Part shown: in pieces, positions 6,537 through 14,058 of the stretch
How positions within the stretch are numbered: the first letter of the stretch is position 1
How the letters are laid out: each line of letters opens with the position of its first letter
NCBI GenBank assembly: GCA_023403375.1
Contig: JAEYEN010000032.1
Location: 1 to 22,065 of the forward strand
Length of the DNA stretch: 22,065 nucleotides
Source: Bacillota bacterium
GTDB lineage: Bacteria; Bacillota; Clostridia; Christensenellales; Borkfalkiaceae
Direction of reading: 5' to 3'
The notes under the pieces: generated by a model
Seen by the model: only the letters and a program-made list of their open reading frames with translations
Databases searched by the model: none
What the model was told of the DNA's origin: nothing
Made by a program: the position numbers and the translations under genes

Positions 6537-7883
6537 ATGAAAAAAATTTTATGCGTGGTGTGCGCGGCGCTTTTCGTTTTATTTGCGGCTTCGTTTTCAG
6601 CCTGCAAAAAGGAAGAAACAAAGCGCACGACTTACGATATAGAGTGTGCTTTTTCCGACAATAAATTGGTTGGAAAAGAAAAGGTGAAATTTTTTAACAA
6701 TACGGAAAACTCTTTTTCCGTACTTAAATTCAACTTGTTTGCAAATGCTTACAGGCGCGACGCAAAGTATAAACCGATAGCGGACGCATATGCCTATAAA
6801 GCCTATCCTAACGGAGAAAGTTTCGGAGAAATCGACATAAAAAAAGTTAGTTCCTGCGATGAAGATATGGAGTTTGAGATTTGCGGCGAGGACAAAAATA
6901 TTCTGGCAATTCCGCTTAGAGAAGAAGTTTTTCCCGAAGAGTGCGCGGAAGTTACGATTGAATACGAGATAACGCTTGCAAACGTCGTTGCGAGAACGGG
7001 GTATAATAGAAACACCGTAAATCTCGCAAACTTTTATCCCATACTTTGCGCGATAGACGAAAACGGATTTTTTGAATGCGTTTACTATTCCTGCGGCGAC
7101 CCTTATTTTTCGGACTGCGCCGACTATAAAGTAACGTTTTCCGCCCCGACTGAGTTTACGGTTGCCGCGTCCGGCAAAGCGATTTCCGAAAAAGCGGAAA
7201 ACGGAGTTACGGAATATACCTATGAACTTTCTTCCGCACGGTCGTTTTGTATAGTTTTATCCGACAAGTACGAAAGCATTTCCTGCGAAACGGACGGCGT
7301 TACCGTAAATTACTATTATTACGATGACGAAACCCCCGCGATTTCTATGGAATACGTAGTCAACTCGCTTAAACTGTTTTCTTCGCTTTTCGGAAAGTAC
7401 CCGTACGGCACTTTTTCGGTAACGCAAACGGAGTTTATTCAGGGCGGAATGGAGTTTCCCTGTCTTGTAATGATTTCCGACGAACTTACCGATAATTCGT
7501 ACAGAGAAGTCATCGTACACGAAACGGCGCACCAGTGGTGGCAGACGACGGTCGGTAACAACGAGATAAACTACGGTTTTTTGGATGAAGGGCTTGCGGA
7601 ATATTCTACCGTTCTGTTTTATGAAAATTATCCCGAATACGGACTTTCGAGAGAAGATATGATAAAATCTTCGGAACAGACTTATAAAACCTATTGCACC
7701 GTTTACGATAAACTTTTCGGCGGAGCGGATACGACGATGACGAGAAGTCTGGGCGAGTTTACAAGCGAATACGAATACGTAAACATTGCCTACGTTAAAA
7801 GTTGCATAATGTACGACACGCTGAGAAAAACGATTGGCGAAGAAAAGTTTTTCGGCGGACTTAAAAAATATTACGCCGACTAA
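6537..7883 (+). CDS. M1-family zinc metallopeptidase lipoprotein, interrupted by an in-frame stop near its C-terminus
   Basis: A surface lipoprotein (signal peptide, lipidated C23 in FSAC) of the M1 aminopeptidase family. It has the exopeptidase motif as GGMEF (303-307, in place of GAMEN), the zinc site HETAHQWW with H328, E329 and H332, the third ligand E351 in LDEGLAEY at the standard spacing, and a candidate catalytic Tyr419 in NIAYVKS. It is 448 residues to a TAA at 7881-7883 (after KKYYAD). The same frame then reads on for 35 codons to a second TAA at 7989, ending FFDGFFDGKVII, which is the usual M1 C-terminal signature. The TAA therefore sits where a Tyr codon would be expected. It may be a nonsense mutation, a sequence error or read-through. 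The active site is upstream, so some activity is possible. The ribosome site is weak (GGGG in the hairpin). Confidence 0.85.
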   Translation: MKKILCVVCAALFVLFAASFSACKKEETKRTTYDIECAFSDNKLVGKEKVKFFNNTENSFSVLKFNLFANAYRRDAKYKPIADAYAYKAYPNGESFGEIDIKKVSSCDEDMEFEICGEDKNILAIPLREEVFPEECAEVTIEYEITLANVVARTGYNRNTVNLANFYPILCAIDENGFFECVYYSCGDPYFSDCADYKVTFSAPTEFTVAASGKAISEKAENGVTEYTYELSSARSFCIVLSDKYESISCETDGVTVNYYYYDDETPAISMEYVVNSLKLFSSLFGKYPYGTFSVTQTEFIQGGMEFPCLVMISDELTDNSYREVIVHETAHQWWQTTVGNNEINYGFLDEGLAEYSTVLFYENYPEYGLSREDMIKSSEQTYKTYCTVYDKLFGGADTTMTRSLGEFTSEYEYVNIAYVKSCIMYDTLRKTIGEEKFFGGLKKYYAD

Positions 7884-7991
7884 TCTAACCTTAACGCTAA
7901 ACCCTGCGATTTGGTGGGGAGTTTCGTTAAGTGCGGCGCGGACGCGGAAGGTTTTTTCGACGGGTTCTTTGACGGCAAAGTTATTATATAA
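7884..7991 (+). other. In-frame continuation of the M1 peptidase after the stop
   Basis: Same frame as the gene at 6537. It gives 35 residues that complete the M1 helical end: SNLNAKPCDLVGSFVKCGAD followed by AEGFFDGFFDGKVII and a TAA at 7989-7991. No start codon or ribosome site makes it a gene of its own. Confidence 0.75.
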
Positions 7992-8108
7992 GAATTGTGA
8001 AATTATCCTAAAAATTAACCTGATTGTTAAACGCAAAGTTACCGTTTAAGAAAAAAACGTAAAGAAAAATCTTGCGTTTTAAAAAAACCGAGCGGCGAGA
8101 TATGTTTT

Positions 8109-8140
8109 AAAAAGGCTATAACCGAATATAGCCTTTTTTT
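8109..8140 (+). terminator. Rho-independent terminator after the M1 peptidase
   Basis: AAAAAGGCTATA at 8109-8120 pairs with TATAGCCTTTTT from 8127, with a 6-base loop, and a T-run to 8140. A's at the 5' side also make it usable on the minus strand. It insulates the next gene's promoter. Confidence 0.9.
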
Positions 8141-8194
8141 GCGCCGAAAAGTGTTTAAAAAGCAAAGGACAAGGCGCAAAATCTTTATTATTTA

Positions 8195-8223
8195 TTGACA
8201 AATATCCTATTAGATGATAAACT
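8195..8223 (+). promoter_or_regulatory. Sigma-A promoter of the LRR lipoprotein
   Basis: TTGACA at 8195-8200 and TAAACT at 8218-8223 are 17 bases apart. The predicted start near 8230 gives a ~36-base leader with GGGAG at 8256-8260, five bases before the ATG. Confidence 0.7.
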
Positions 8224-8265
8224 AATATAGTAAATTTATAACTATCCTTATAAAAGGGAGCGTAT

Positions 8266-9450
8266 ATGAAAAAAGTATTAAAAATATTATTGCTCGCGGT
8301 AGTCGTTGCGGTTTGCGCCTTGGGGCTTGTCGCTTGCGGCGATAACGGGGGAGAAACCAAAACGGGTATTTTATATAAAATGTACGAAGGGGACGACTTT
8401 TACACCGTTTACGGATACGTGGACGAAGGGAAGGGCGTTACTTCTATCGATATAGGCGAACTGAATACGGAAAACGTTACAATCGGCAGAATCAAAACGG
8501 GCGCTTTCAAAGATAACGACACGCTTACGGAAATCATCGTGCCCGATACCGTTACCACAATAGACGGCGGCGCGTTCAAAAATATGAAAGCGTTAGAAAG
8601 CATCACGCTTCCGTTCGTAGGCGCTTCCGCCACGGGCGACGCAACGTTTAACCAGACTAATCCCGAAGAAAACAAAGCGGTAAACATCGAAAGAACTTTC
8701 GCTTATATATTCGGCGAAAACAAGTATGAAGGCGGAACGGCAATAAACGTAACCTATAAGCCTGCCGCTTCGTCCGAAGAATCTTCTTCCGACGTGAGAT
8801 ATATGCCGCTTACTCTTAAAAACGTTACCGTTAAGAATTCGGCGGATTATAAAATCCCGATGTATGCGTTCGCAGGTAATATTCTTATCAATTCCGTAAC
8901 GTTATCCGGCGGCGTTGACGAGATAGGCGAATATGCGTTCAGCGGCGCAAAAGCGCTGCAAAGCGTTAAAATTCCCGCAACGGTTAAAACGATAAATAAA
9001 TATGCGTTCAGCGGTTGCGTAAACTTAAAAGACGGTCTTGTTTTTGAAAATTCCGCTTCTTCGGTTCTGACTTCCGTTAAAGAACACGCATTCGACGGCG
9101 CGGGACTTAAAAGCATAGAGTTGCCCGCAAGCGTAATAGAAATAGGCGAAAATTGTTTCGCTAACAACTCGCTTTTAACTAATGCGGTCATCTCCGCAGA
9201 AACAGTTAAAGACGCAGTATTCTATAATTGCGACAGACTTAAAACTGTAACCTTTAAGGCTTCCGTTAAAAGTATCGGCGCGCTTGCTTTCAGCGGTTGC
9301 GACTCGCTTACATCGGCAACTTTTGAATACACTTCGTTTAACGCGATAGGCGAAAATAATTCTTCTACCGCATTAAGTCTGACAGACGCGGCGACAAACG
9401 CAACGTATTTAACCGATAACTACTGCGCGGCAAGATTTGTTAAAGCGTAA
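8266..9450 (+). CDS. BspA-type leucine-rich-repeat lipoprotein
   Basis: A 394-residue cell-surface lipoprotein: hydrophobic signal segment with lipidated C24 in LVACGDN, then a repeat domain of the BspA/LRR_5 kind. Repeat units read ITEIGxxAFxxCxxLxxVxIPxxVxx-like: GRIKTGAFKDNDTLTEIIVP, IGEYAFSGAKALQSVKIPAT, INKYAFSGCVNLK, VKEHAFDGAGLKSIELPAS, IGENCFANNSLLT and IGALAFSGCDSLTSATFEYT. A ~60-residue stretch (about 125-185, including a SSEESSSD low-complexity piece) interrupts the array. Such proteins are usually exposed and bind proteins or glycans, but the ligand cannot be told from sequence. No sortase motif or wall-binding domain is present; anchoring is by lipid. It is monocistronic, between a promoter at 8195 and a terminator at 9472. 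Confidence 0.88.
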   Translation: MKKVLKILLLAVVVAVCALGLVACGDNGGETKTGILYKMYEGDDFYTVYGYVDEGKGVTSIDIGELNTENVTIGRIKTGAFKDNDTLTEIIVPDTVTTIDGGAFKNMKALESITLPFVGASATGDATFNQTNPEENKAVNIERTFAYIFGENKYEGGTAINVTYKPAASSEESSSDVRYMPLTLKNVTVKNSADYKIPMYAFAGNILINSVTLSGGVDEIGEYAFSGAKALQSVKIPATVKTINKYAFSGCVNLKDGLVFENSASSVLTSVKEHAFDGAGLKSIELPASVIEIGENCFANNSLLTNAVISAETVKDAVFYNCDRLKTVTFKASVKSIGALAFSGCDSLTSATFEYTSFNAIGENNSSTALSLTDAATNATYLTDNYCAARFVKA

Positions 9451-9471
9451 AATCTTAAAACAAATATAAAT

Positions 9472-9504
9472 AAAACAGTCTTAAAATTCTTTAAGACTGT
9501 TTTT
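9472..9504 (+). terminator. Rho-independent terminator of the LRR lipoprotein
   Basis: A perfect 14-bp stem pairs 9472-9485 with 9490-9503 (core ACAGTCTTAAA / TTTAAGACTGT) around a 4-base loop, with five T ending at 9504. Confidence 0.92.
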
Positions 9505-9748
9505 AATTTTAAATACTTTATTTGATTTGTTTTGGTTTGCTTATAACTGTGTTTTTTAGGTTTGTGTTTCGCTACGTCCGTTTTTTTATAACTATGCGGT
9601 CGCCCCGAATTATTTAATATTTGCTTTTTCGGTTTATATTGGTTTGTTTTTGCTTGGTGCGGTTATGTTTTACGGCGTTATTTTTGCCGTTTCACGTGCC
9701 GCTTTTTATTATATATTTTTATTATATATTTATAATTTATGCGCCGCA
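9505..9748. other. T/G-rich non-coding stretch
   Basis: No gene with a start and ribosome site was found on either strand. The plus strand is strongly T/G-biased (A/C on the minus), with repeated GGTTTG-like and TTATAACT words. A 5-bp ACGGC/GCCGT hairpin lies at 9672-9690 without a T-run. No clear terminator for the minus-strand gene at 9749 is visible. Confidence 0.5.
9703..9728. repeat. Two-copy 13-bp tandem repeat
   Basis: TTTTTATTATATA occurs at 9703-9715 and again at 9716-9728 without mismatch, just downstream of the minus-strand lipoprotein gene. Confidence 0.8.
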
Positions 9749-10783
9749 TTAACCGTTAAAGTTTGCGGATTTTAACGTGTATTCCATACAACCTATTTTG
9801 TTATAAGCGGAGTATTCCGCAATGGGCGAAACGTAGGAGAGTATAAGCGAGCGGTTTTTACCCGTTGCGTCGGTCGCGCCGTTTTGTATATATAACAGTT
9901 GTGCGGAACCTGCCTGGTCGGAAGAGTTTATCAAAAAGGAAACTACTTTGGAAAGGAAAGTAACTTCGCCTTTGTTCTCGTTATTTACGGCAAGGTTTAC
10001 TGTCTTATTAACGTCGTCGAGATATGTGGCTTTTATCTTTTGCGCTTTGCCGTAAGAGGGCGAAACGGTGGGGATATTAGCGGCGGATTTTTTCTTATAC
10101 GACACGTTTCTTAAAGCGAACAATAAAGAAGTGTTGTCTATAACGGAGCGGGGGGTATATTCGTAATTCTGTTCGTCAACCGTTTCTGCGCCGTCGCTTG
10201 CAATCGCTTTTTTGACGATAGTATAATTTTTGTCGCCGTAAAAGTTCTCATAAGAACCTTTTACGTTTGAAAGAGTTAAACCGTTTTTGTAGTATAAAAC
10301 GTTATAATCGTATTCGCCTTTCGCGTAAATGGGCGCGAAAGAATAGTCCGCATTGCAAAAGTATGATTCGCTTGTTATCGTTTCGGTGTAAGCGTGGGTT
10401 TCGTCGCCTTCCGCAGAACATTCGGTGGAAAGTGTTAAAACGGTTGTAACGCTTATAACCGACGTGGGCGCACTGCTAAATACCGCGCTGTTTTTAACCG
10501 CGTCCGGCAACATATCGTTTGATTTGGAAATTACTTTGGTGTTTACCGCGTATTCCCCGACGGACGAATAGGTTAACCCTTTTAAATCGGCGTGTTTTGT
10601 AAAATTGTATCCGTCTTTATTAAAATCGTCTTTATAATTAACGTCGTAAACAAGCGTTTCTTCGTAACCTATGCCGTAAGAACCCCATACGTCTGCAAAT
10701 TCCAGCGTAGCGTCCTGCGAGCAACCGCCGAACGCAAACAAAAACGAAAGGCAAAGTATTATCGGTAAAAATAGTTTTTTCAT
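9749..10783 (-). CDS. Unrecognised lipoprotein
   Basis: A 344-residue lipoprotein starting MKKLFLPIILCLSFLFAFGG with lipidated C21 (GGC). A longer frame opens at 10828, but GGAG on the minus strand (10793-10790) sits 6 bases before the ATG at 10783 and the signal peptide begins there. The mature part is rich in Ser, Thr, Tyr, Asn and Val, suggesting an extracellular beta-rich domain, with no cysteine pairs, repeats or catalytic motif that I recognise. It reads SYVSPIAEYSAYNKIGCMEY near the end. It stands alone, divergent from addB, with its own promoter. Function unknown. Confidence 0.85.
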   Translation of the reverse strand: MKKLFLPIILCLSFLFAFGGCSQDATLEFADVWGSYGIGYEETLVYDVNYKDDFNKDGYNFTKHADLKGLTYSSVGEYAVNTKVISKSNDMLPDAVKNSAVFSSAPTSVISVTTVLTLSTECSAEGDETHAYTETITSESYFCNADYSFAPIYAKGEYDYNVLYYKNGLTLSNVKGSYENFYGDKNYTIVKKAIASDGAETVDEQNYEYTPRSVIDNTSLLFALRNVSYKKKSAANIPTVSPSYGKAQKIKATYLDDVNKTVNLAVNNENKGEVTFLSKVVSFLINSSDQAGSAQLLYIQNGATDATGKNRSLILSYVSPIAEYSAYNKIGCMEYTLKSANFNG

Positions 10784-10818
10784 TATGTTCTCCGAAAAAA
10801 TCAGCAATAATATATATA

Positions 10819-10847
10819 ATGATAGCATAAATATAAATTTTTGTAAA
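10819..10847 (-). promoter_or_regulatory. Sigma-A promoter of the unrecognised lipoprotein
   Basis: On the minus strand, TTTACA (plus 10842-10847) and TATCAT (plus 10819-10824) are 17 bases apart, giving a ~29-base leader with a GGAG site. Confidence 0.65.
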
Positions 10848-10864
10848 CGCGTGTGAAAAAAAAC

Positions 10865-10893
10865 TTTAAAAGTGAGCGAATTATTAGTATAAT
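10865..10893 (+). promoter_or_regulatory. Promoter of addBA, placed almost on the start codon
   Basis: TTTAAA at 10865-10870 and a perfect TATAAT at 10888-10893 are 17 bases apart. Transcription would begin near 10899-10901, so the ATG at 10903 has at most a few bases of leader. No ribosome site is present upstream. Confidence 0.6.
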
Positions 10894-10902
10894 ATATCTG
10901 TA

Positions 10903-13900
10903 ATGAAAAAATCTTATCTCTACGTAACGGATTCCATGTTCGGCGTTTTCGATTTGCTTTGCAATCTGCTTAAAGAGAAAAACCGTGTGGGGAATAATCC
11001 GTTCACAACCCAAAATCTTATATTTTGCGAAGAAAAAGTTTCGCTTTTAACCGAGCGGAAACTTGCCGCCGCCGCGTTGGGGGCGTTCGATACCGAAGTT
11101 TATTCTTTCGGTAATTATTTGCGTACCAAAAAGTCGTTCGACGAGATTTTAAGTAAAGAAGGTTCCGCAATGGTCGTTAAAAGACTGTTGTCGGAAGCAG
11201 ACCTTAAATGTTTTAACAAAAGCAAAACCTTTCTTGCGCCCACGCTTTACGAACTTATTATTCAGTTAAAAAGCGCGTCCGTTACGCCCGACGACCTTTT
11301 GAATTCGCTTGACGGACTGAGCGGCGTTTTGAAAAACAAACTGACCGATATTGCGGCCGTCTATAAAAATTACGAAAAATTTATTGCGGAAAACAACCTG
11401 ACAGACCAGGGCGCGGCGCTGGAATTTTTACCCGAAGTGCTGCTTAAAGACGAGTCTATAAAAGAAAAAGACGTTTACCTGATAGGTTATTCTTCTTTTA
11501 CGGGGCAGGTTAAAAAGGCGATAAAGATTTTGTTGGAGCGTGCGAAAAGCGTTACCGCCATACTGTGCGGCGGAGATAACGAGTATCTGTTCTTAAACGA
11601 AACGTCGCAGGTTTTCAAAAAATTGTGCGCGCAGTGCAACGTCGGTATAGCGGAACAAAACGTTAAAAGCGACCTTTCGGAAGAAGGGCGGATAATAACG
11701 GAGAGCATTTTTAATCCGGAAAGTTTTTCGCGCGGCGCTTTTCCCACGGAAAAGGTCTTTTTGTGTAAGCCCGACACCCCGTCGGAAGAAGCGGAAACGG
11801 TTGCTTGTGCAATAAAGGCAAAAGTTATGTCCGGCGCGGCGAGATATAAAGATTTCACGGTTGCGCTTTCCGATACGGCGGCATATAAAGACGTGCTTGA
11901 AAAGGCTTTTCTCGAAGCGGAAGTGCCGTATTTTTTCGACGAGAAAAAGAAAACCGAAAATCATCCGCTTATTAAACTTATCGTCGGTTACGGCGACGCG
12001 TTTTATAAAAACTATAAGCGAGAGTATCTATCCGCTTTCTATAAAAACCCCGTGTTTTGCGAAGATAAAAGTTTTTCGGACAAGTTTTACGATTACACGG
12101 TTAAATACAACATAAATTACGGCAGAATTAAAAAACCTTTCGAGATAGGGCTTTCTGACGACGACAAAGTCGAGTTCGAGCGGTTCAGAAACAAAATCTG
12201 CTCGTTTTTCGAGCGGTTTGACGTGAGAAATATGCTTTCTATGTTGAACGCGGAAGAGAAGTTAAAAACTTACTCGGAATTTTTAAGGGCGGAAGGGCAA
12301 CCGGAAGAAGCGCAGATAAACGACCAGATTTACGGTGCGGTTATAAAAATTTTAGACGATATGGACGCGCTTTTAGGCGGAGAAGAATTAAGCGGCGCAG
12401 AGCGGAAAAAGATTTTTTTAAGCGGCGTTTCCGCTTTGGAACTATCCGTTATCCCGCAATACGGCGACGCTGTGTTTATAGGCGGGTTCAAAGAAACGGC
12501 GGCGGCAAAAGCGGATTATCTTTTCTTTATCGGGCTTAACGATAACGTTCCGTTCGTTAAAGACGACGTTGCGCTTATTTCCGACGCGGATATCGACCGG
12601 CTTAAAGACTTTAAGGTTCTGATAGAGCCTAAAATAAAAATAGTAAACAGAAGAAACAGAGAAAGCGCGGGGCTGGCTCTCGCCGCCTTTGACAAGGTGC
12701 TTATTTTGTGCGAACCCGTAACCCGTCTTGACGGAAATACCAACGGCGGTTCGGAAATAACCGAATACGTTAAGTCGGTGTTTAACGTTAAACCGTTTAA
12801 GTATCGCAACGATTACCTTACCAAAAGACAGGGCGTTAAGCGGTTTGCGGAAAATTGCGGAAAGTTTACCGAATGCAGAACGGACGACATAACCGAAGCG
12901 GCGAGTTTTTATCGCGCCTTAAACGATAAAAAGTTTCTGGACAACTTACTCGACCTATCCAACAAAGAAATAAAATTAAGGCTGGACGACAAAACTCCGT
13001 TAAGCGGAGTGGTTTCACCGACGACGATAGAGGACTTTTATTCCTGCCCGTACAAGGCGTTTGCCGCCAGAACGCTTAAACTTAAAGAAAAGGACAAGGG
13101 CGACGTAAACGCGCTTTCCGTCGGGATATTTATGCACGAACTCTTTAAGCGCTTTCTTATGCGGCTTAAAAAGGGCGAGATAAAAAGCGAAGCGGACTGC
13201 GAGAAAGTTTTTACGGACGAAGTAAACGAGTTATGCGCCGCGGCGGAATATAAGCGGTTTTCAGAAGACAACGCGCATAAATTTTCGCTTGACCGCGCCG
13301 TTAAAGAAGCCAAAAAGTATTGCCTTAAAATGTATGCGGCGTTCTGTAATTCCCGTTTTGTTCCCGCGGAATTCGAAAAGACGGTAGGGCGCAAAATTTG
13401 CGGCGGGAAAGCATATCTTACGGGCAATATCGACAGGGTTGACACATATAAAAACTATTTCAGAATAGTGGATTATAAAACGGGTTCGGTTTCCGCCGCC
13501 GACTCTAAACTTTATGCGGGACTTAAACTTCAATTATATCTGTATGCCGATTGCTTTGCAAATTCAAGCGGATTATCGCCCGCGGGCATTTATTATCTGC
13601 CCGTTTCGGACGGATACGACGAAAAATCGGATTTGGGCGGAGTGGGAAAAACGCTTAACGATAAAGACGTTTTGTTTGCGCAGGATACAAAACTTAAAGA
13701 CGACGGGAAAAGCGAATTTATCTCCGCATACATTACCAAAAAGGGAGAAGTGAAAAACGCCGTGTCGGCAAAAACGCTGGATAACTACGTAAAATACGCT
13801 GTTGTTATGTGCGAAAACGCGGCGTATAATATGGCGGACGGACTTATTGCGCCTTCGCCTTATCAGGGCGCGTGCGCGAGATGTCCTTATTTTGCTATGT

Positions 13901-14058
13901 GCGGAATAAAAGGCGCGGAAAGAAAGGTGTTAAAAGTAGACGAGGAAGTGATTTCAACCGCTATTGAGAACAGAAATACCGTGCGGAAAGCGGACGGAGA
14001 GAGTGATTTTTCCGAAAACGAAGAGTGTACCGCGAAAGGGGGAGCGCAAAGTGATTGA
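10903..14058 (+). CDS. addB: ATP-dependent helicase/nuclease subunit B (AddB), Walker A motif absent
   Basis: AddB pairs with AddA to process double-strand DNA ends for RecA loading. The 1051-residue product is somewhat shorter than Bacillus AddB (~1166). The C-terminal nuclease domain is complete: GIFMHELF, GNIDRVD (D844), DYKTG (D857, K859) and LKLQLYLY (Q877). The four cysteines of the family's iron-sulfur pin are present: C715 in YSCPYKAF, then C991, C994 and C1000 in CARCPYFAMC. The N-terminal half is a degenerate helicase-like region with the family segment NLIFCEEKVSLLTERKLAAA and VYSFGNYL. The GxxGSGKT Walker A that usually opens AddB is missing; the position reads YVTDSMFGVFDLL. It starts at the ATG at 10903 without a ribosome site and overlaps addA by 8 bases. 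Confidence 0.93.
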   Translation: MKKSYLYVTDSMFGVFDLLCNLLKEKNRVGNNPFTTQNLIFCEEKVSLLTERKLAAAALGAFDTEVYSFGNYLRTKKSFDEILSKEGSAMVVKRLLSEADLKCFNKSKTFLAPTLYELIIQLKSASVTPDDLLNSLDGLSGVLKNKLTDIAAVYKNYEKFIAENNLTDQGAALEFLPEVLLKDESIKEKDVYLIGYSSFTGQVKKAIKILLERAKSVTAILCGGDNEYLFLNETSQVFKKLCAQCNVGIAEQNVKSDLSEEGRIITESIFNPESFSRGAFPTEKVFLCKPDTPSEEAETVACAIKAKVMSGAARYKDFTVALSDTAAYKDVLEKAFLEAEVPYFFDEKKKTENHPLIKLIVGYGDAFYKNYKREYLSAFYKNPVFCEDKSFSDKFYDYTVKYNINYGRIKKPFEIGLSDDDKVEFERFRNKICSFFERFDVRNMLSMLNAEEKLKTYSEFLRAEGQPEEAQINDQIYGAVIKILDDMDALLGGEELSGAERKKIFLSGVSALELSVIPQYGDAVFIGGFKETAAAKADYLFFIGLNDNVPFVKDDVALISDADIDRLKDFKVLIEPKIKIVNRRNRESAGLALAAFDKVLILCEPVTRLDGNTNGGSEITEYVKSVFNVKPFKYRNDYLTKRQGVKRFAENCGKFTECRTDDITEAASFYRALNDKKFLDNLLDLSNKEIKLRLDDKTPLSGVVSPTTIEDFYSCPYKAFAARTLKLKEKDKGDVNALSVGIFMHELFKRFLMRLKKGEIKSEADCEKVFTDEVNELCAAAEYKRFSEDNAHKFSLDRAVKEAKKYCLKMYAAFCNSRFVPAEFEKTVGRKICGGKAYLTGNIDRVDTYKNYFRIVDYKTGSVSAADSKLYAGLKLQLYLYADCFANSSGLSPAGIYYLPVSDGYDEKSDLGGVGKTLNDKDVLFAQDTKLKDDGKSEFISAYITKKGEVKNAVSAKTLDNYVKYAVVMCENAAYNMADGLIAPSPYQGACARCPYFAMCGIKGAERKVLKVDEEVISTAIENRNTVRKADGESDFSENEECTAKGGAQSD

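Noticed and set aside
6329..6628. A 99-codon hydrophobic frame on the minus strand across the M1 leader.
   Set aside because: It overlaps the M1 signal peptide coding region, has no ribosome site and runs through hairpin arms; hydrophobicity follows from the A/G-rich plus strand.
7257..8036. A 259-codon minus-strand frame over the end of the M1 gene.
   Set aside because: It is antisense to the zinc-site region of a recognised gene and shows no family motif.
7834..8049. A 71-codon plus-strand frame spanning the M1 stop.
   Set aside because: It is out of frame with the M1 gene and lacks a ribosome site; the meaningful continuation is in the M1 frame itself.
10784..10828. Upstream start at 10828 for the minus-strand lipoprotein.
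   Set aside because: The GGAG site and a normal lipoprotein signal peptide both indicate the ATG at 10783.
13964..14050. ATG at 13964 as the start of addA.
   Set aside because: It is inside addB with no ribosome site; the GTG at 14051 has GGGGGAG at the right distance and gives a normal-length protein.
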